64,000 nucleotides of DNA from UBA4416 sp964543545 (GTDB lineage: Bacteria; Bacteroidota; Bacteroidia; B-17B0; Aurantibacillaceae): contig CAZIYT010000001.1 in NCBI GenBank assembly GCA_964543545.1, forward strand, positions 1,054,001 to 1,118,000, given 5' to 3'. The stretch's first letter is position 1. The number at the start of each line of letters is the position of its first letter. This document shows, piece after piece, positions 41,586 through 49,088 of this stretch. A model generated the notes under the pieces. It made no database searches. It was not told the DNA's origin and worked only from the letters and a program-made list of their open reading frames with translations. The position numbers and the translations under genes are program-made.

Positions 41586-42653
41586 TTATTTGCGTTTACA
41601 TACCTGTAGTGTATGGCTCACACCCACCTGATCGATTTGCTCCACGATCTTCAGCCCCGCCTTGTCGATCAGCTTGTTGAATACCGCACTGTCGTACATC
41701 TGGCTGTTGCCGTTGGCAAGGTTCGTAAAATACAGGGAAGTCATCTGGAGGCTGAAAGCGCCTACCTCAAACTTTTGCTTGTCCCAGAACGTTTCCATGA
41801 TAAAAATATGGCCATCGTCGGAAATAGCCTCGTGGCAGCGTTTCAGGATGCTGACGATCTCGTCTTCACTGAAACAATCGAGGAACTGGCTCATCCAGAT
41901 GGCATCCGCCCCTTTCGGAAAACGGTTGGCATCGATCAGGATATCGATCGGGTGATAGCTCACGCGGTCGCTGTAGCCTGCGTTTTCAATATTTTGCCTG
42001 GCTACATTGAGCTGGATCGGGAGGTCGAGCAGGGTCACCTTTACCTCAGGATCTTTAGCCATGCTCTTCAGTGTAAACTTCCCGGTGTTGGCGCCGATAT
42101 CAAGGATCTGTTTCGGATGGTATTTGAAGACATGCTTCAGGGCCAGGTCGAAAGAACCATCGGAGTAATAATGATCGAAGTGGAACCAGCTGTCCTTGGC
42201 CGGCTGCGGCAGGATAGACAAGCCTTCGTAAATCGTGGGCCAGTCGCCCAAAGCCTTTAATCCCGTAGGCTTTCCTTCTTTGATGCTATCCGAAAGCGAA
42301 AACATGCCTTCGTAGCACACATCGTTCGAAAAGTCCATGTTCACCCGTGTCATACGGTCGTTCAGGATGAAATGCCCTGTCTTGGTGATCGTATATTTAT
42401 CGTTGTTCCTTAGCAGGAGCCCTATGCCCAGTCCGGCTTCCAGGAGCACCCTGGCACCGTATTCCGACAGCTTTACCTGTGGGTATATTTCCTGCAGTGT
42501 TACTCCTTCTTCCCCGCTTTTGCTCACTGCTTCGAGGATTCCAAAATCACGGAGCGCTTTGGATGCCTGGAATAAAATAGGAGCAAAAGCAATAAACTGG
42601 GCGGAGGAAATGGCTTCAAAAGCGGTTTTGTTGTCTTTAGTGAAAAAATTCAT
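41586..42653 (-). CDS. SAM-dependent O-methyltransferase (plant-type OMT family), pigment locus
   Basis: 355 residues: an N-terminal winged-helix dimerisation domain (about 1-110, 'LRDFGILEAVSKSGEEGVTLQEI') and a SAM domain with 'ILDIGANTGKFT' (about 183-194), 'VTLLDLPIQLNVARQNI' and 'IWMSQFLDCFSEDEI'. This architecture is shared by caffeate/hydroxyneurosporene OMTs. It is divergent from the tyrosine ammonia-lyase gene, so it may methylate the phenol end of a flexirubin-like product. The truncated haemoglobin gene follows directly. Confidence 0.8.
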   Translation of the reverse strand: MNFFTKDNKTAFEAISSAQFIAFAPILFQASKALRDFGILEAVSKSGEEGVTLQEIYPQVKLSEYGARVLLEAGLGIGLLLRNNDKYTITKTGHFILNDRMTRVNMDFSNDVCYEGMFSLSDSIKEGKPTGLKALGDWPTIYEGLSILPQPAKDSWFHFDHYYSDGSFDLALKHVFKYHPKQILDIGANTGKFTLKSMAKDPEVKVTLLDLPIQLNVARQNIENAGYSDRVSYHPIDILIDANRFPKGADAIWMSQFLDCFSEDEIVSILKRCHEAISDDGHIFIMETFWDKQKFEVGAFSLQMTSLYFTNLANGNSQMYDSAVFNKLIDKAGLKIVEQIDQVGVSHTLQVCKRK

Positions 42654-42785
42654 CCTCTTATATCTATCGCGATTTTAAAAGCCCCAAAGTAGCAAAGATT
42701 TGAATGAAAAAAGGGTAAAAATTGATTTTTTTAACGTTTATTTATAAAATAAGAATACCCAACAGTGGGGATCAGGGAAATATTG

Positions 42786-42793
42786 TATTTTTG
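42786..42793 (+). promoter_or_regulatory. -7 promoter box (TATTTTTG) of the pigment operon
   Basis: A perfect TAnnTTTG match, with a leader of about 15 bases to the TAL start. Confidence 0.55.
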
Positions 42794-42811
42794 TAAATTG
42801 CACAAATTATT

Positions 42812-44350
42812 ATGGTAAAAATAGGAGATAAGAAAATTTCGGCGGACGATTTCTACAAGGTTTTAATTAATAATTTGCATCTTGAATTAGATGAAGAGGC
42901 ATTGCGAAAAGTATACCGCAGCCATTATTTCTTAAAGGAATTTACACGTGAAAAGCTGATATACGGCATCAACACCGGCTTTGGGCCTATGGCTCAGTAC
43001 CGCATCAACCACGACGACCAGGTTAAATTACAATACAACCTCATTCGCAGCCACTGCTCAGGTGCGGGAAACCCCATCCCGGAAATTGATTGTAAGGCGG
43101 TAATGCTGGCGCGCTTAAATACGCTGATGCAGGGCTATGCCGGCATTCATCCCGATGCGCTGATCCTCATCAAAGACCTCATCAACAAAAATATTTCGCC
43201 GGTTATCTACGAACACGGTGGCCTGGGCGCCAGTGGCGACCTCGTACAGCTGGCACACCTGGCGCTGACGCTTATCGGCGAGGGCGAAGTGTACTATAAC
43301 GGAACAATCACCAGCACGGCAGAAGCCTTTCAAAAGGAAAATGTGAAGCCGATGGAGATCCACATCCGCGAAGGCCTGGCGTTAATGAACGGTACTTCCG
43401 CCATGAGCGGCATTGGCATGCTCAACGTGATCTATGCGGAAAACCTCATGAACTGGAGCTTACTGGCTTCGGCTACGATCATGGAGCTCGTTCAGAGCTT
43501 CGACGATCATTACTCCACACCTTTAAATGAAGTAAAACACCACTACGGGCAAAACGCCGTAGCCAGGGCTTTGCAGGAAACCCTCAAAGACAGCAAGCTG
43601 GTGAAAAGCCGCGAAGAGCATCACTACAACCAGAAAGTGGAAGTGGATGTACTCGTGGAAAAAATGCAGGAATACTATTCCATTCGCTGCGTGCCGCAAA
43701 TTGCCGGCCCGATTGTGGATACGGTAAACTATGCCAGGGAGATCCTCATCAATGAGATCAACTCCGCCAACGATAACCCGATCGTGGATTGGGAGCGGAA
43801 GAACGTCTACCACGGCGGGAACTTCCACGGCGATTACGTAGCCCTGGAAATGGACAAATTGAAAATTGCCATCACCAAATTATCCATGCTGGCCGAAAGA
43901 CAGCTCAATTTCTTATTGAATAATAAGCTCAACAATATCCTGCCTCCTTTTGTTAACCATGGTACACTGGGCCTTAACCTCGGGATGCAGGGCGTTCAGT
44001 TTACGGCCACATCCACCACGGCCGAAAACCAGATGCTTTCCAACCCGATGTATGTGCACAGTATCCCGAGCAATAACGATAACCAGGATGTGGTGAGCAT
44101 GGGCAGCAATGCCGCTTTGATCTGCAGGAAAGTAATTCTGAACAGCTACGAAGTCCTGGCCATCGAGTGGATGACCATTCTTCAGGCAATCGATTACCTG
44201 AAGATGAATGATAAATTATCTTCCAAAGCAAAAGATGCTTACGACAAGCTCCGCAAAGTGTTTCCATGTTTTGTGGAAGACAACATCCGTTACAAGGAAG
44301 TGAAAGCTGTCAGGGATTTTATATTTTATAATCACATCGAAATACTTTAA
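42812..44350 (+). CDS. Aromatic amino acid ammonia-lyase, probably tyrosine ammonia-lyase
   Basis: 512 residues of the HAL/PAL/TAL family. The MIO cofactor triad Ala-Ser-Gly is at 140-142 (GGLGASGDLVQLAHL), the catalytic Tyr at 51 in 'YGINTGFGPMAQYRI', and 'NSANDNPIVD' and 'NFHGDYVALEMDKLKIAI' follow. His81 in 'LIRSHCSG' sits where tyrosine-selective enzymes have His. It closely resembles the TAL I recall from Flavobacterium, making p-coumarate as the aryl starter for flexirubin pigments. It is the first gene of the pigment operon. Confidence 0.9.
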   Translation: MVKIGDKKISADDFYKVLINNLHLELDEEALRKVYRSHYFLKEFTREKLIYGINTGFGPMAQYRINHDDQVKLQYNLIRSHCSGAGNPIPEIDCKAVMLARLNTLMQGYAGIHPDALILIKDLINKNISPVIYEHGGLGASGDLVQLAHLALTLIGEGEVYYNGTITSTAEAFQKENVKPMEIHIREGLALMNGTSAMSGIGMLNVIYAENLMNWSLLASATIMELVQSFDDHYSTPLNEVKHHYGQNAVARALQETLKDSKLVKSREEHHYNQKVEVDVLVEKMQEYYSIRCVPQIAGPIVDTVNYAREILINEINSANDNPIVDWERKNVYHGGNFHGDYVALEMDKLKIAITKLSMLAERQLNFLLNNKLNNILPPFVNHGTLGLNLGMQGVQFTATSTTAENQMLSNPMYVHSIPSNNDNQDVVSMGSNAALICRKVILNSYEVLAIEWMTILQAIDYLKMNDKLSSKAKDAYDKLRKVFPCFVEDNIRYKEVKAVRDFIFYNHIEIL

Positions 44351-44353
44351 AGT

Positions 44354-44377
44354 GGAGAATTGGTTTTACAATTCTCC
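44354..44377 (+). other. Intercistronic hairpin between TAL and fabG
   Basis: ggagaattg (44354-44362) and caattctcc (44369-44377) pair perfectly around a six-base loop, but no T-run follows. It may be an mRNA processing or stabilising element, not a terminator. Confidence 0.5.
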
Positions 44378-44408
44378 AACTCTATAAATCATTAACTCTC
44401 TCATTAAA

Positions 44409-45137
44409 ATGGAATACGCATTGGTAACCGGCGCCAGCCGCGGAATAGGAAAAGCAATCTGTTTGCGACTGGCAGACATGGGTTACAACATCATCATCAA
44501 TTACACCTCCAACGATGAGGAAGCCTTAAAAACACAGGAGCTCATCAAAGCCAAAGGCGTGGACGCGATCCTGATGAAATTCGATGTAAGCGTAACTGCC
44601 GAGGCAGATGCACATATCGAAAAATGGATCGATACCAACAAAGATAAAAGCATTGCCGTGCTCGTGAATAACGCCGGCATCCGCCGCGACAACCTGATGG
44701 TATTTATCAGCCCGGAAGACTGGCACAGGGTATTGGATATTACCGTGGATGGTTTCTACAATGTGACCCGCCACGTGGTGAAGCACATGCTGGGAAAACG
44801 CAAAGGCAGGATCATCAACATCGTGTCTTTATCAGGATTGAAAGGCATGCCGGGTCAAACGAATTACTCGGCCTCCAAAGGTGCGGTGATCGCCGCAACC
44901 AAGGCCCTGGCGCAGGAAGTAGGAAAGCGTGGCATTACAGTCAATGCCGTAGCGCCTGGCTTTATCAAAACGGATATGACACAGGATATCAACGAGGCGG
45001 ATTATAAAGCCATGGTGCCGATGAACCGTTTCGGAGAGCCGGAAGAAGTTGCCGGAGTAGTAGCCTTCCTCGCAGGAAAAGATTCGTCTTATGTGACGGG
45101 GCAGGTCATTTCGGTAAACGGAGGATTATACAGTTAG
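44409..45137 (+). CDS. 3-oxoacyl-ACP reductase of the pigment locus
   Basis: 242-residue SDR, FabG type: 'ALVTGASRGIGKAIC' at the N-terminus, 'VLVNNAGIRRDNLM', 'IVSLSGLKGMPGQTNYSASKGAV' with the Tyr/Lys pair, 'VAPGFIKTDMT' and 'YVTGQVISVNGGLYS'. It reduces beta-ketoacyl chains on ACP. Placement after TAL and before ketosynthase and ACP ties it to polyene chain building, not housekeeping lipid synthesis. Confidence 0.92.
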   Translation: MEYALVTGASRGIGKAICLRLADMGYNIIINYTSNDEEALKTQELIKAKGVDAILMKFDVSVTAEADAHIEKWIDTNKDKSIAVLVNNAGIRRDNLMVFISPEDWHRVLDITVDGFYNVTRHVVKHMLGKRKGRIINIVSLSGLKGMPGQTNYSASKGAVIAATKALAQEVGKRGITVNAVAPGFIKTDMTQDINEADYKAMVPMNRFGEPEEVAGVVAFLAGKDSSYVTGQVISVNGGLYS

Positions 45138-45147
45138 TGAGGGAAAG

Positions 45148-45650
45148 CTCTCGCAAAGGCGCTAAGACGCAAAGGAAGTGAGTGATAGAAAGATTTTGTA
45201 AGTGATTTAGGTACGCTAAGCGAATATTGAAAATGACGGAAAACGATCTTTCTAAAATAATAGTTAATACAGCGTATCAAATTCATACAAAGCTTGGCCC
45301 TGGACTTTTAGAATCTGTTTACGAAAAAATAATGTGTTACGAACTCGTTGATCAGGGATTATCAATTGAGTTTCAAAAAGGTATCCCTGTCGTTTGGAAT
45401 GATGTGAAAATGGATATAGGATTCAGGGCAGATCTTATAGTTGAAAACTTGGTTGTGGTTGAATTAAAATCAGTGGAAGCCGTTTTACCGGTTCATCAAA
45501 AACAACTGTTGACGTATTTAAAATTAACGAACTTAAAATTAGGACTGCTGATAAACTTCAATGAAACGTTGATTAAAAACGGAATCACCCGCATTGTAAA
45601 TAATTTATAACTTTAATCATATCTTTCGTGGCTTTGCGCCTTTGCGAGAG
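45148..45650. mobile_element. Inverted-repeat-bounded cassette carrying a GxxExxY gene
   Basis: ctctcgcaaaggcgc (45148-45162) and gcgcctttgcgagag (45636-45650) are perfect 15-bp inverted repeats. They enclose one short gene and sit 10 bp after the fabG stop and 14 bp before the ketosynthase start, inside the pigment operon. There is no transposase. Relatives of the ends occur at 29623 and 41037, so it looks like a non-autonomous element. Confidence 0.65.
45233..45610 (+). CDS. GxxExxY-family protein
   Basis: 125 residues with the family signature in 'IHTKLGPGLLESVYEKIMCYEL' and the nuclease-like 'GFRADLIVENLVVVELKSVEAVLPVHQKQLLTYLKL', which matches a PD-(D/E)xK-like core (D, ExK). The family is common in Bacteroidota and is often found inserted in other loci; its role is unknown. 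The ATG at 45233 is preferred to TTG 45227. The gene is noticeably AT-rich beside its pigment neighbours, fitting transfer. Confidence 0.85.
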   Translation: MTENDLSKIIVNTAYQIHTKLGPGLLESVYEKIMCYELVDQGLSIEFQKGIPVVWNDVKMDIGFRADLIVENLVVVELKSVEAVLPVHQKQLLTYLKLTNLKLGLLINFNETLIKNGITRIVNNL

Positions 45651-45664
45651 ACCAATTTAATAAA

Positions 45665-46885
45665 ATGAACAGAGTCGTTATAACAGGAATAGGAGCCTGG
45701 AGCTGCCTGGGAAAAAACCTGGATGAAGTGAAAAGCTCTTTATTTGAAGGAAAGTCGGGCATTGTGCTTGATCCGGCACGTAAAGAAATGGGCTACCGGA
45801 GCGGGCTGACGGGTTTTGTAGAAAGGCCGCAGCTCAAAGGTTTGCTCGACAGAAGACAGCGCGTAGGCATGGCAGAGCCTGCCGAGTATGCCTACATGGC
45901 TACCATCGAAGCCCTGAAAGTAGCCGGCATGGAGCAGGATTTTATCGATGCCAACGAAGTAGGGATCATTTACGGAAACGACAGCGTGGCCGGTGCTACC
46001 ATTGAAGCCAATGACATTGTGCGGGCCAAAAAAGATACGACCTTATTAGGGTCTGGTGCTATTTTCCAAACGATGAACTGCACGCCGACCATGAACCTGA
46101 GCACCATCTTCAAATTAAAAGGAATTAACTATACGCTCGGAGCAGCTTGTGCCAGCGGTTCTCACTCCATTGGCATGGGTTACCTCATGATCAAATGGGG
46201 TTTGCAGCAGCAGATCATCTGCGGCGGCACCCAGGAAACCAATAACTATACCTTTGGAGCCTTTGATGGCCTCAGCGCTTTTTCTATCCGCGAGAGCGAA
46301 CCCGCCAAGGCTTCCCGTCCCTTCGACAGGGACCGCGACGGCCTGATCCCGAGCGGTGGAGCCGCTACCGTAATTTTGGAAAGCCTCGAATCGGCACAAA
46401 AACGCGGCGCGAAGATCCTGGCAGAAGTGATCGGCTATGGTTTCTCCAGCAATGGCGAGCACATCAGCAACTCCAGTGTCGACGGGCAAACACGCTCACT
46501 GGCCATGGCACTGAGGGAATCGGGAATCCAGGCCAAAGACGTGGATTATATCAATGCACATGCTACCTCTACACCGGGGGGCGATAAGGTGGAAGCCCAG
46601 GCCATTTATAGCCTCTTTGGCGAGCACAAGACACCTGTGAGCTCTACCAAATCGATGACAGGCCATGAGTGCTGGATGGCGGGTGCCAGCGAGATTGTGT
46701 ATTCCACGCTGATGATGCAGAACGACTTTATTGCACCGAATATCAATTTTGAGAATCCCGATGAGGACTCGGCGAAGCTTAACATCATGGCACAAACGCG
46801 TGAAGCCTCTCTGGGAACGGTTCTGTCTAATTCTTTCGGCTTTGGCGGTACAAATTCTACTTTGATAATCAAAAAATTTGCCTAA
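45665..46885 (+). CDS. Beta-ketoacyl-ACP synthase of the pigment locus
   Basis: 406 residues of the KAS I/II (FabB/FabF) fold. The catalytic triad is complete: Cys162 in 'GAACASGSHS', His299 in 'NAHATSTPGGD' and His334 in 'KSMTGHECWMAG'. The N-terminal 'VVITGIGAWSCLG' and terminal 'NSFGFGGTNSTLIIKKF' are standard. It condenses malonyl-ACP with the growing chain. Residues around the first His differ from housekeeping FabF (TPGGD, for TxxGD), as in aryl-polyene/flexirubin synthases. Confidence 0.9.
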   Translation: MNRVVITGIGAWSCLGKNLDEVKSSLFEGKSGIVLDPARKEMGYRSGLTGFVERPQLKGLLDRRQRVGMAEPAEYAYMATIEALKVAGMEQDFIDANEVGIIYGNDSVAGATIEANDIVRAKKDTTLLGSGAIFQTMNCTPTMNLSTIFKLKGINYTLGAACASGSHSIGMGYLMIKWGLQQQIICGGTQETNNYTFGAFDGLSAFSIRESEPAKASRPFDRDRDGLIPSGGAATVILESLESAQKRGAKILAEVIGYGFSSNGEHISNSSVDGQTRSLAMALRESGIQAKDVDYINAHATSTPGGDKVEAQAIYSLFGEHKTPVSSTKSMTGHECWMAGASEIVYSTLMMQNDFIAPNINFENPDEDSAKLNIMAQTREASLGTVLSNSFGFGGTNSTLIIKKFA

Positions 46886-46890
46886 TTTTG
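46862..46890 (+). promoter_or_regulatory. Internal promoter before the ACP gene (TTG-N18-TAATTTTG)
   Basis: TTG at 46862-46864 and TAATTTTG at 46883-46890 overlap the end of the ketosynthase gene. Transcription from here would give extra ACP mRNA with a ~34-base leader. Confidence 0.5.
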
Positions 46891-46927
46891 TATAAGTAAA
46901 TTTAACATACGTTTTACAAAATTTATT

Positions 46928-47185
46928 ATGACTGAAGCAGAGATTATCAAAACGGTGAATAGCTTTTTAGTAGAAGAGTTTGAGGTGGATGAGAGTAAAA
47001 TTACCCCCGATGCCAATTTAAGAGAAACATTAGAACTGGATAGCCTTGACTACGTCGATTTAGTAGTCGTGATCGAAAGCAATTTCGGATTCAAAGTGAA
47101 AGGTGAGGATTTTACAACGATTCATACCTTCCAGGATTTTTATAACTATTGCCACAAAAAAGTGCAGGAAAAAGAAATCGCTTAA
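46928..47185 (+). CDS. Acyl carrier protein of the pigment locus
   Basis: 85 residues, acidic, four helices, with the phosphopantetheine Ser39 in 'ELDSLDYVDLV' (DSL motif). 'VNSFLVEEFEVDESKITPDANLRETL' is a typical ACP start. It carries the growing chain for the neighbouring ketosynthase and reductase. It may be transcribed from its own internal promoter as well as from the operon, and a terminator follows it. Confidence 0.93.
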   Translation: MTEAEIIKTVNSFLVEEFEVDESKITPDANLRETLELDSLDYVDLVVVIESNFGFKVKGEDFTTIHTFQDFYNYCHKKVQEKEIA

Positions 47186-47213
47186 ACACATTTTCAGAAG
47201 CAGCAATTCATTT

Positions 47214-47247
47214 AAAAACAAAACACCCACTGTGTTTTGTTTTTTTC
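47214..47247 (+). terminator. Terminator/attenuator between ACP and the acyltransferase
   Basis: caaaacac (47219-47226) pairs with gtgttttg (47232-47239), extended by A- and T-runs on either side, then a run of T. It ends only 11 bp before the next ATG, so it would lower acyltransferase expression. Confidence 0.8.
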
Positions 47248-47257
47248 ATTTAAGAGT

Positions 47258-48157
47258 ATGGCAGATACACAAACATGGGACGGTCAATCGAAGGGGAAAG
47301 TACTCGGCTTTAAGATCTTTGGTTTTATCCTCAATACCTTTGGCTTACGCCCCGCCTATTTTATTCTCCGCTTTGTGTCCTTCTATTACTTCCTGTTCTC
47401 GAAGCCCAACAGGTACATCCGCGAATACTTTATCAAAGCGCATGGCTATTCGCCTCTGAAGGCACGCCTGGCGGTTTATAAAAACAACTTCCTGCTCGGT
47501 CAAACCATCATCGATAAAGTCACCGTGATGGCCGGCATCAAGAACATCATTAAAACCAAAAGCCTGCAGGGCCACTACCTCGATGAGCTGGCTGCCATAG
47601 GCAAAGGCGGCATCCTGGTAAGCGCTCACATCGGGAACTGGGAAGTGGCAGGCCAGGGGCTCAACCGGCTTGGCACGGCATTCAACATCCTCATGTACAC
47701 CAACGAGAAAGAAGAAGTGAAAGAATACATGGATGGTGTGATGACGAAAAAAAAGATCAACATCATTTCCATTGATGAGGAAAGCAAAAGTCATATCATC
47801 GAGCTGCACAAGGCCTTTAGCAATAACGAGCTGGTGGTGATGCACGGCGACCGTTACCGCGAAGGTGCTAAAACCCTGACAGCAAACTTTTTCGGCCGCC
47901 CGGCAAAATTCCCCGCCGGCCCCTTTATCCTGGCGGCAAAATTCGGTGTACCTTTGTGCATTGTGTTTGCCATAAAAGACGGGAAATTCACCTATGAGTT
48001 CTCCACCCTGAAACCCATTGAAGTAAAGCGTGTCCGGAGCGACAAAGAAGTAGAGGCGGTGTGCCAGGATCTTTTGCAGCAATACGTGGCCGAGCTGGAA
48101 AGGATGGTACGCCTGCACCCACACCAGTGGTTCAACTACTACGACTTCTGGAAATAA
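47258..48157 (+). CDS. LpxL/HtrB-family lipid acyltransferase
   Basis: 299 residues, inner membrane. The catalytic HxxxxE is at His124/Glu129 in 'VSAHIGNWEVAGQGL', followed by 'HGDRYREGAKTLTANFFGRPAKFPAGPFILAAKFGVPL', the substrate region of the family. At pigment loci such enzymes are thought to move the finished acyl chain onto its lipid partner; in lipid A synthesis they add secondary acyl chains. The start is ATG 47258; the upstream TTG at 47237 lies inside the terminator. It is the last gene of the pigment block. Confidence 0.88.
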   Translation: MADTQTWDGQSKGKVLGFKIFGFILNTFGLRPAYFILRFVSFYYFLFSKPNRYIREYFIKAHGYSPLKARLAVYKNNFLLGQTIIDKVTVMAGIKNIIKTKSLQGHYLDELAAIGKGGILVSAHIGNWEVAGQGLNRLGTAFNILMYTNEKEEVKEYMDGVMTKKKINIISIDEESKSHIIELHKAFSNNELVVMHGDRYREGAKTLTANFFGRPAKFPAGPFILAAKFGVPLCIVFAIKDGKFTYEFSTLKPIEVKRVRSDKEVEAVCQDLLQQYVAELERMVRLHPHQWFNYYDFWK

Positions 48158-48265
48158 TGAAGAAGACATCGTTTCTGCTTTAACGTCATCTTAGCAAGCT
48201 TATAGCATTTCCACTTATCGTGGTATAATACTTGTTACTATAGGCTTAGTCAAAATACATAGTTT

Positions 48266-48940
48266 ATTAAAAATCTAAAATTAGCTTCAGCCATTGTTTG
48301 TTTGGTGTTAGGTTCCAATGCCTTTGCACAAACAAAAACCGATTCCCTGGGTCTTCCGGGGGACAATTTTGACTTGTATGGCGCCCTTGAGTTGTTTAAG
48401 AAAGCCGATACTCCTGAAAATTTTGAAAAAGCCATTAACTCCAACGGTAACGAAGTGAATAAGCTCGACCTTGACGGCGATGGCAAAGCAGACTATGTAA
48501 GAGTAGTAGATAAAAAAGACAGTGATATTCATACCCTCGTATTGCAGGTAGCCGTATCAGCTTCTGAAATACAGAACGTAGCGGTAATAGAAGTGGAAAA
48601 AACCGGCAATGATAGAACGCATGTGCAGATTGTTGGTGATGAAGCGCTTTACGGAAAAAATTACAGGATAGAGTCGGAAGATGAAACGGAAATCTTGACT
48701 GCTGAAAAAACAGTAACCGATACCGGCAGCGCGGAAAGTGATGACGATGTGTATTCAACCAGCGATAAGAGCGGTTCTACAGCAATAGATCTGCAGGTCA
48801 TTGAGCCGGTGGTCACAAAGATTGGATATGGTGTTGGATATTTTATGGTAGATATTATGGGGCCTGTCGTCAAAGATATATTGCATAATATGCTAAAGTC
48901 ACTAATAGAGGAAGCAATTCCTGTTCTTAAAACCGAATAA
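48266..48940 (+). CDS. Secreted DxDGDG protein, paralogue A, with ATT in place of its start codon
   Basis: Aligned codon for codon with the next gene, its signal peptide reads FIKNLKLASAIVCLVLGSN with an ATT exactly where the paralogue has ATG; an in-frame stop (48260-48262) lies just above. The alternative starts, TTG 48302 or GTG 48305, would cut the signal peptide. The mature part is kept (~130 residues, 'GDNFDLYGALELFKKADTPE', 'LDLDGDGKADYVRV'), then diverges into a hydrophobic tail without the Tyr/Trp- and Gln-rich parts. It either uses ATT or is a decaying copy. Function unknown. Confidence 0.6.
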   Translation: MKNLKLASAIVCLVLGSNAFAQTKTDSLGLPGDNFDLYGALELFKKADTPENFEKAINSNGNEVNKLDLDGDGKADYVRVVDKKDSDIHTLVLQVAVSASEIQNVAVIEVEKTGNDRTHVQIVGDEALYGKNYRIESEDETEILTAEKTVTDTGSAESDDDVYSTSDKSGSTAIDLQVIEPVVTKIGYGVGYFMVDIMGPVVKDILHNMLKSLIEEAIPVLKTE

Positions 48941-49088
48941 CAACGTCAGGGCATATTTTAATAAAAGCGCAGTACTGTAAACCTCTTAGCGCAAGGATTT
49001 TTGCTTTAACATATCTTGGCACTCTTCCGGCTGTTCATTGGTTTCGTGGTATTAAACTTGCTTATACCTGTTTAGTCAAACACACATC

